A DNA stretch of 64,000 bases from Phormidium tenue FACHB-1052 (GTDB lineage: Bacteria > Cyanobacteriota > Cyanobacteriia > Phormidesmidales > Phormidesmidaceae), in contig NZ_JACJQN010000019.1 in NCBI RefSeq assembly GCF_014696675.1, positions 1 to 64,000 on the forward strand, read 5' to 3'. Below are positions 61,456 through 64,000 of this stretch, piece by piece. A program made the position numbers and the translations under genes. The notes under the pieces are model-generated. The model was given only the letters and a program-made list of their open reading frames with translations. It did not search any database and was not told the origin of the DNA. Position 1 is the stretch's first letter. Each line of letters starts with the position of its first letter.

Positions 61456-62493
61456 TTGAGTTTTAGCGCAGTCGTGTTTTTGCCCTTTTATTGCCCTCAT
61501 AGTACCGCTGTGACTTCATCTGGCCCCTACCTTGCGCTTAAAACCGGCTCCGGCGATCGCCAGCTTTCCTTGGCGGGTGCTAGCTATTGGACGGTAGGGC
61601 GGGGCGACGACAATAATTTTGTGCTGCCCGACCGCTGGATCTCACGCAACCACGCCATGCTTCAGAGTGCCGACAGCGGTCGGTTTTACCTCATCGACCT
61701 GGGCAGCCGCAACGGCACCTTTGTCAACGGGCGTCGGGTCAGCGTGCCCGTTATTCTCCACGATGGCGATCTGCTCACCTTTGGCCAGACCGAGCTGCGG
61801 TTTTTCTCACCTCAAGATGCAGCTGAGGCGTTAGACGCGCCCCTGGGTGGAGCCCACGGTCAGAATGCCACCGCTACGGCGATGCTCCACGTGCGGCAGC
61901 TCATTTCGGTCATGGTGATCGACATTCGCGACTTCACCATACTGACCCGCCAAATGGATGAAAAAATTCTTTCCGAGGCCATTGGCACCTGGTTTCGCCG
62001 CGCCGGAGAAATTATTGGTCAATACGGCAGCTGGGTCGATAAATATATCGGCGATGCTGTAATGACGGTTTGGATCCATGGCCCCGAAGGAGCCGACCAA
62101 GCCAGTATGATCAAGATTTTGCAGGCCGTCAGCACCCTGGCCGAGATGACAAGCCAGCTCCACGAGCAGTTTCCACTGCCGTTCCCCCTGCGTATTGGGG
62201 CCGGCATCAACACGGGCTACGCCATGGTTGGCAACACCGGCAGCGGCGATCGCCCCGACTACACCGCCCTAGGTGACACCGTCAACGCGGCCTTTCGCCT
62301 AGAGTCTGCAACCAAGCCCCTGGGTCTAGATATTGCCATTGGCGAAACCACCTATCAATACCTGCAAAAGTCCGGGGTAGATGACCCCTGCTTCAAGTGC
62401 TTCACGGTTGAGATGAAAGGCTACGAAGAACCCATCGCCACCCGGGCTGGCACCTTTGTCGATTTGAACCAGTTTTTAGCTAAATACTCTTGA
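61456..62493 (+). CDS. FHA-domain class III adenylate cyclase
   Basis: 345 residues. N-terminal FHA domain (about 27-120: WTVGRGDDNNFVLPDRWISRNHAML, then LGSRNGTFVNGRR), which binds phosphothreonine peptides. Class III cyclase domain about 150-320: metal Asp D156 (VIDIRDFT) and D200 (KYIGDAV), adenine-selecting K196, DYTALGDTVNAAFRLE with transition-state N277 and R281. It should make cAMP from ATP as a cytosolic dimer, with FHA linking to Ser/Thr kinase signalling. Starts with TTG at 61456; an in-frame GTG at 61510 gives a start 18 codons later and may be the real one. Confidence 0.93.
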   Translation: MSFSAVVFLPFYCPHSTAVTSSGPYLALKTGSGDRQLSLAGASYWTVGRGDDNNFVLPDRWISRNHAMLQSADSGRFYLIDLGSRNGTFVNGRRVSVPVILHDGDLLTFGQTELRFFSPQDAAEALDAPLGGAHGQNATATAMLHVRQLISVMVIDIRDFTILTRQMDEKILSEAIGTWFRRAGEIIGQYGSWVDKYIGDAVMTVWIHGPEGADQASMIKILQAVSTLAEMTSQLHEQFPLPFPLRIGAGINTGYAMVGNTGSGDRPDYTALGDTVNAAFRLESATKPLGLDIAIGETTYQYLQKSGVDDPCFKCFTVEMKGYEEPIATRAGTFVDLNQFLAKYS

Positions 62494-62810
62494 CTCCCCG
62501 CTCACTGGCTCGTCTCACGCACCGCACGAGGCAAAGCCGGGCGATCGGCGCTCTAAGCTGGGACTTATGCCAAGGCCACCTACAATCATCGGTGCTCGAT
62601 CAGAGGGGGAGTAAGCAGACCCTCCGAGTTTTCAACGTGCCTTGGCCACGAATCGCGGGCTACGACAACCCATCCAGTTGTATCCCTGCTCTGCCAATAT
62701 GCGCTTACTCTGATCGCATCAAAATTGATGTTGGCGATCTTGGCGGGCTGTGAAATAATAGAAGGCTGTGTCTTCATTTTTCTGCCCGCCCTATTTTCAG
62801 GTAAACAGTC
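62494..62810. other. 317-base intergenic region with the ribosomal operon promoter
   Basis: Upstream of rpmG-rpsR-RNase. No coding frame is convincing. A predicted promoter sits near the right end (62731-62759). The left part is GC-rich without recognised elements. Confidence 0.5.
62731..62759 (+). promoter_or_regulatory. Predicted promoter of rpmG-rpsR
   Basis: TTGGCG (62731-62736) and AATAAT (62754-62759) are separated by 17 bases, a sigma-70-type spacing, 52 bases before the rpmG ATG. Confidence 0.55.
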
Positions 62811-62999
62811 ATGGCTAAAGGCGTCCGCCTCGTCATAACCCTAGAGTGTACCGAATGTCGAACCAACCCCGACAAGCGCTCTAACGGTGTATCTCGCTAC
62901 ACCACCCAAAAAAACCGTCGTAACACGACCAACCGCATCGAACTCAAAAAGTTCTGCACCCACTGCAACAAGCACACCATCCACAAAGAAATCAAGTAA
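62811..62999 (+). CDS. rpmG: 50S ribosomal protein L33
   Basis: 62-residue L33 ([20 protein letters not shown]... [15 protein letters not shown]) with two CxxC pairs (CTEC, CTHC) for a zinc ion, the zinc-binding C+ form. Component of the large subunit near the E site. First gene of rpmG-rpsR-RNase, nine bases before rpsR. Confidence 0.97.
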   Translation: MAKGVRLVITLECTECRTNPDKRSNGVSRYTTQKNRRNTTNRIELKKFCTHCNKHTIHKEIK

Positions 63000-63008
63000 T
63001 TAGCACCC

Positions 63009-63224
63009 ATGGCCTATTTTCGTCGTCGAGTATCTCCAATCAAGCCCGAAGACCCGATCGACTACAAAGATGTCGATCTGCTTCGTAAGTTCATCACCGA
63101 GCGCGGCAAAATTTTGCCCCGCCGCATCACTGGCTTGACCGCTAAACAACAGCGGGCACTCACCACTGCCATCAAGCGGGCGCGGATTATCGCCCTGCTA
63201 CCCTATGTGAATGGGGAAGGCTAG
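63009..63224 (+). CDS. rpsR: 30S ribosomal protein S18
   Basis: 71-residue S18: [67 protein letters not shown]. It binds 16S rRNA in the platform with S6. It follows rpmG by nine bases; the stop is inside the GGCTA repeat at 63219-63240. Confidence 0.98.
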   Translation: MAYFRRRVSPIKPEDPIDYKDVDLLRKFITERGKILPRRITGLTAKQQRALTTAIKRARIIALLPYVNGEG

Positions 63225-63240
63225 GCTAGGCTAGGCTAGG
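63219..63240 (+). repeat. Four GGCTA repeats across the rpsR stop codon
   Basis: GGCTA is repeated four times followed by GG; the rpsR TAG stop lies in the first unit. The repeat is 25 bases before the RNase start. A change in copy number would not alter the S18 sequence because the stop comes first. Confidence 0.85.
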
Positions 63241-63264
63241 GATGATGATCGCTAGGGTGTTGGC

Positions 63265-64000
63265 TTGGTTGATAAAGGAACGCTAGTCGAATTTAAGCAC
63301 CAGGGGCAGCCCCGTCTAGGGGTTGTCGATCGCCCTGAGGGCAAAAAAAACTGGGTGGTCATCGACGAGCGGGGTCAAGCCTACACCCTGCATCCCCGCG
63401 ATCTCACCTATGAGGTCAGCGGCAATACTTACAAACCCACCGACATTGCCCCCTTCGCAGCGGAGGCTGGATCATATATCGATCCGTCCAGCCTAGAGAT
63501 TGCTTGGGAGTTTTTTGCAGAAGCCGGTGAGTCTGCCGATCCGGCCACTTTGGCAGAGCTTCTGTTTTCTGACCAAAGTCCCACGTTTTGTTACGCGGCC
63601 CATCGGCTGTTGGTAGAGGACAAGATTTTCTTTAAGCAGAAGGGCGATCGCTACGAACCTCGCCCTGCTGCCCAAGTTGACGAACTGCGGCTACAGCTCG
63701 AGCGCGAAGCCCAGCGCCAGCACGAGTGGGAATCATTTATCACCAAGGCCCGTCAGGCCATGGCAGGGGAAACCGTGGGGTGGGAGAAGAGCGATCGCCC
63801 CCGCCTCGAAATCCTTGAGCGCCTGGCGCTGTTAGGTGACGAGTCGAGCCAGCGCCCCCAGGCCGTAGAAATTCTTAATGCTCTGGGTATTAACCCGACA
63901 GCGGCGGGTGCATTTGATACTCTAGTGGCACTGGGACTCTGGAGCGTCCACGAAAACCTGGCCCTCAGGCGCAGCCAAATTCCCGGTCACTTTTCTGAGG
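63265..64000 (+). CDS. Ribonuclease II/R-type exoribonuclease, N-terminal part (cut by window edge)
   Basis: Starts at a TTG (63265) preceded by an in-frame TAG and by AGGG, and stays open to the right edge: 245 codons. It begins LVDKGTLVEFKHQGQPRLGV, and contains WVVIDERGQAYTLHPRDLTYEV (cold-shock/OB-like beta fold), SLEIAWEFFAEAGESADPATLAELLF, and EWESFITKARQAMAG, the N-terminal region of cyanobacterial RNB-domain exoribonucleases. The catalytic RNB domain would follow beyond the window. The order rpmG-rpsR-RNase is conserved in cyanobacteria as I recall, linking it to translation. Confidence 0.8.
   Translation, partial: MVDKGTLVEFKHQGQPRLGVVDRPEGKKNWVVIDERGQAYTLHPRDLTYEVSGNTYKPTDIAPFAAEAGSYIDPSSLEIAWEFFAEAGESADPATLAELLFSDQSPTFCYAAHRLLVEDKIFFKQKGDRYEPRPAAQVDELRLQLEREAQRQHEWESFITKARQAMAGETVGWEKSDRPRLEILERLALLGDESSQRPQAVEILNALGINPTAAGAFDTLVALGLWSVHENLALRRSQIPGHFSE

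Overview
The window is chromosomal DNA of a cyanobacterium, most likely a filamentous Leptolyngbya/Nodosilinea-type organism (the genus is inference). Three things point there. The HIP1 octamer GCGATCGC and its core recur throughout. Several genes belong to families confined to or typical of cyanobacteria: the plastid-type ribosomal protein PSRP-3, a CPP1-like protein, DUF3120, a TIGR03279-type radical SAM protein and a TIGR01548-type HAD hydrolase. The gene orders groES-groEL, atpB-atpC and rpmG-rpsR-RNase II/R are also familiar from cyanobacteria. Most of the sequence is ordinary, densely packed housekeeping DNA with short intergenic gaps. There is no prophage, CRISPR array, rRNA or convincing tRNA; the only mobile-element trace is a possible transposase fragment cut by the left edge.

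Layout. 0-8.8 kb: SDR dehydrogenase, TrkA-type K+ protein, CPA1 Na+/H+ antiporter, CPP1-like protein, 4-hydroxyphenylpyruvate dioxygenase and a Gfo/Idh/MocA oxidoreductase. 8.8-13.3 kb: a rightward set with an efflux adaptor (HlyD/MacA type), a Uma2-family nuclease-like protein, a MacB-type ABC permease, a glyoxalase-like protein and a GNAT acetyltransferase. 13.3-20.4 kb: ACT-domain malic enzyme, SRPBCC protein, CPA2 antiporter with a C-terminal USP-like region, and groES-groEL with CIRCE, K-box and promoter. 20.4-29 kb: EamA transporter, RTX-SGNH hydrolase, glutamate dehydrogenase with an NtcA-type box, Aat transferase, a second Uma2 protein, rpsN, a 23-residue membrane peptide, a DUF362 protein and a secreted Cys-periodic protein. 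29-41 kb: dxs, a lone ExbD, RluA-type pseudouridine synthase, threonine synthase, a LysR regulator and a DUF4114/PEP-CTERM protein. 41-50.8 kb: PSRP-3, atpB-atpC, ppk1, a DECD-box RNA helicase and membrane proteins. 50.8-64 kb: alpha/beta hydrolase, BlaI-M56 pair, MoeB-rhodanese with a JAMM protease, TolC, TIGR03279, uppP, DUF3120, FHA-adenylate cyclase, and rpmG-rpsR-RNase II/R (cut by the right edge).

How parts work together. The adaptor, MacB-type permease and TolC homologue could form one tripartite exporter although TolC lies about 47 kb away; both ends carry a palindrome built from the same half-site (ACTAAAC/GTTTAGT), and no ATP-binding subunit is encoded here. JAMM protease plus MoeB-rhodanese looks like a sulfur-carrier activation pair. 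BlaI plus M56 protease is a repressor/sensor-protease pair. groESL carries two independent stress-control sites.

The least explained items are the four-fold Cys-repeat secreted protein at 28423-28947, the small RBS-preceded membrane peptide at 27549-27620, the self-complementary block at 45995-46101 between ppk and the helicase, the coding remnant at 24978-25157, and the adaptor/Uma2/permease arrangement. I found no clear-cut novel defence or biosynthetic system.
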